From: a bacterium
Lineage (GTDB): Bacteria > Hydrothermota > Tepidihabitantia > SM23-42 > JAOAFX01
Direction of reading: 5' to 3'
Assembly (NCBI GenBank): GCA_036382775.1
Contig: DASVHD010000033.1
Span: 1 to 42,989 of the forward strand
DNA length: 42,989 nucleotides
The notes under the pieces are model-generated. The model ran no database searches. It was not told the origin of the DNA and saw only the letters and a program-made list of their open reading frames with translations. Of this stretch, positions 42,865-42,989 are shown piece after piece; within the stretch, counting starts at the first letter, position 1, and the number at the start of each line of letters is the position of its first letter. The translations under genes were made by a program, and so were the position numbers.

Positions 42865-42893
42865 TTGACTTGGACATGAATATAAGGTATACT
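42865..42893 (+). promoter_or_regulatory. Promoter of the IS transposase gene
   Basis: TTGACT (42865-42870), a 17-nt spacer and TATACT (42888-42893). A short leader with AAAGGAG before ATG 42919 follows. Confidence 0.6.
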
Positions 42894-42918
42894 TGCGGGC
42901 TTGGAAAGGAGTTTTACG

Positions 42919-42989
42919 ATGAACCGCAAGATTTGGACGCTCGAGGAAAAGCTTGGGGTGGTATTGGCGATGTTAAAGGGCGAGGAATC
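42919..42989 (+). CDS. IS3-type transposase OrfA, N-terminus only
   Basis: The frame starting MNRKIWTLEEKLGVVLAMLK is open to the right edge (about 23 codons). K/RxWTxEEKLxxVLxxLKGEE is the usual start of the helix-turn-helix OrfA protein of IS3-like elements. The rest lies outside the window, so family assignment is tentative. Confidence 0.65.
   Translation, partial: MNRKIWTLEEKLGVVLAMLKGEE

Overview
The window looks like a chromosomal contig from an uncultivated Gram-negative-type bacterium. The secreted gingipain-like (C25) protease, an exported protein with a Por/type-IX-like C-terminal tail, a DGGGP-synthase-like UbiA enzyme and the overall gene mix resemble candidate phyla such as WOR-3/Stahlbacteria or other FCB-type lineages. 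That placement is an inference: there is no rRNA or tRNA gene here. TGA, TAA and TAG are all used as stops. By eye the window alternates between GC-rich, tightly packed housekeeping and signalling genes (about 1-13.6 kb and 18.7-30 kb) and AT-rich accessory blocks (about 13.9-18.4 kb and 30-43 kb).

Core block 1 (1-13.6 kb). On the minus strand is the start of a large secreted C25 protease, which runs off the left edge. On the plus strand are an unknown 318-aa protein, RsmI, a CDP-alcohol phosphatidyltransferase and HflX. These are followed by a cyclase-STAND-TPR regulator, an ABC-F ATPase and an overlapping PEP-synthase/rifampicin-phosphotransferase-like protein.

Accessory block 1 (13.9-18.4 kb) is a restriction-modification cassette: a RadC N-terminal-domain-only protein, a type IIG-like methylase/nuclease fusion and two small associated proteins, one with a PD-(D/E)XK pattern.

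Core block 2 (18.7-30 kb) starts with an exported repeat protein interrupted by an in-frame TGA. A bidirectional terminator separates it from a minus-strand UbiA-UppP-flavodoxin operon. A plus-strand operon follows: RuvX, MltG, two tandem non-canonical class III cyclase-domain proteins, and a receiver-GAF-GGDEF protein. All four junctions in that operon are short gaps or overlaps.

Accessory block 2 (30-43 kb) is a defence-island-like region. It holds a broken DUF3800 gene, a DUF4145 zinc-ribbon protein and small broken ORFs. A methyltransferase/restriction pair is flanked by two homologous roughly 95-aa proteins. Next comes an operon encoding an intracellular caspase-like C25 protease, a small basic protein and a TRADD-N-associated-type membrane protein. 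An IS256-family remnant, a membrane-anchored HAD hydrolase and a degenerate tandem repeat follow. Last is an operon of a radical SAM protein, a ParB-like protein, an Mrr-like nuclease and an Hjc-like nuclease, and then the start of an IS transposase.

Promoters with clear -35/-10 boxes can be read in front of many operons. In six of them the start codon lies only 5-8 nt beyond the -10 box, which implies leaderless mRNAs. The strongest candidates for undescribed biology are the caspase-like/TRADD-type operon, the radical SAM-ParB-Mrr-Hjc operon, the tandem atypical cyclases and the duplicated small protein around the restriction-modification pair.
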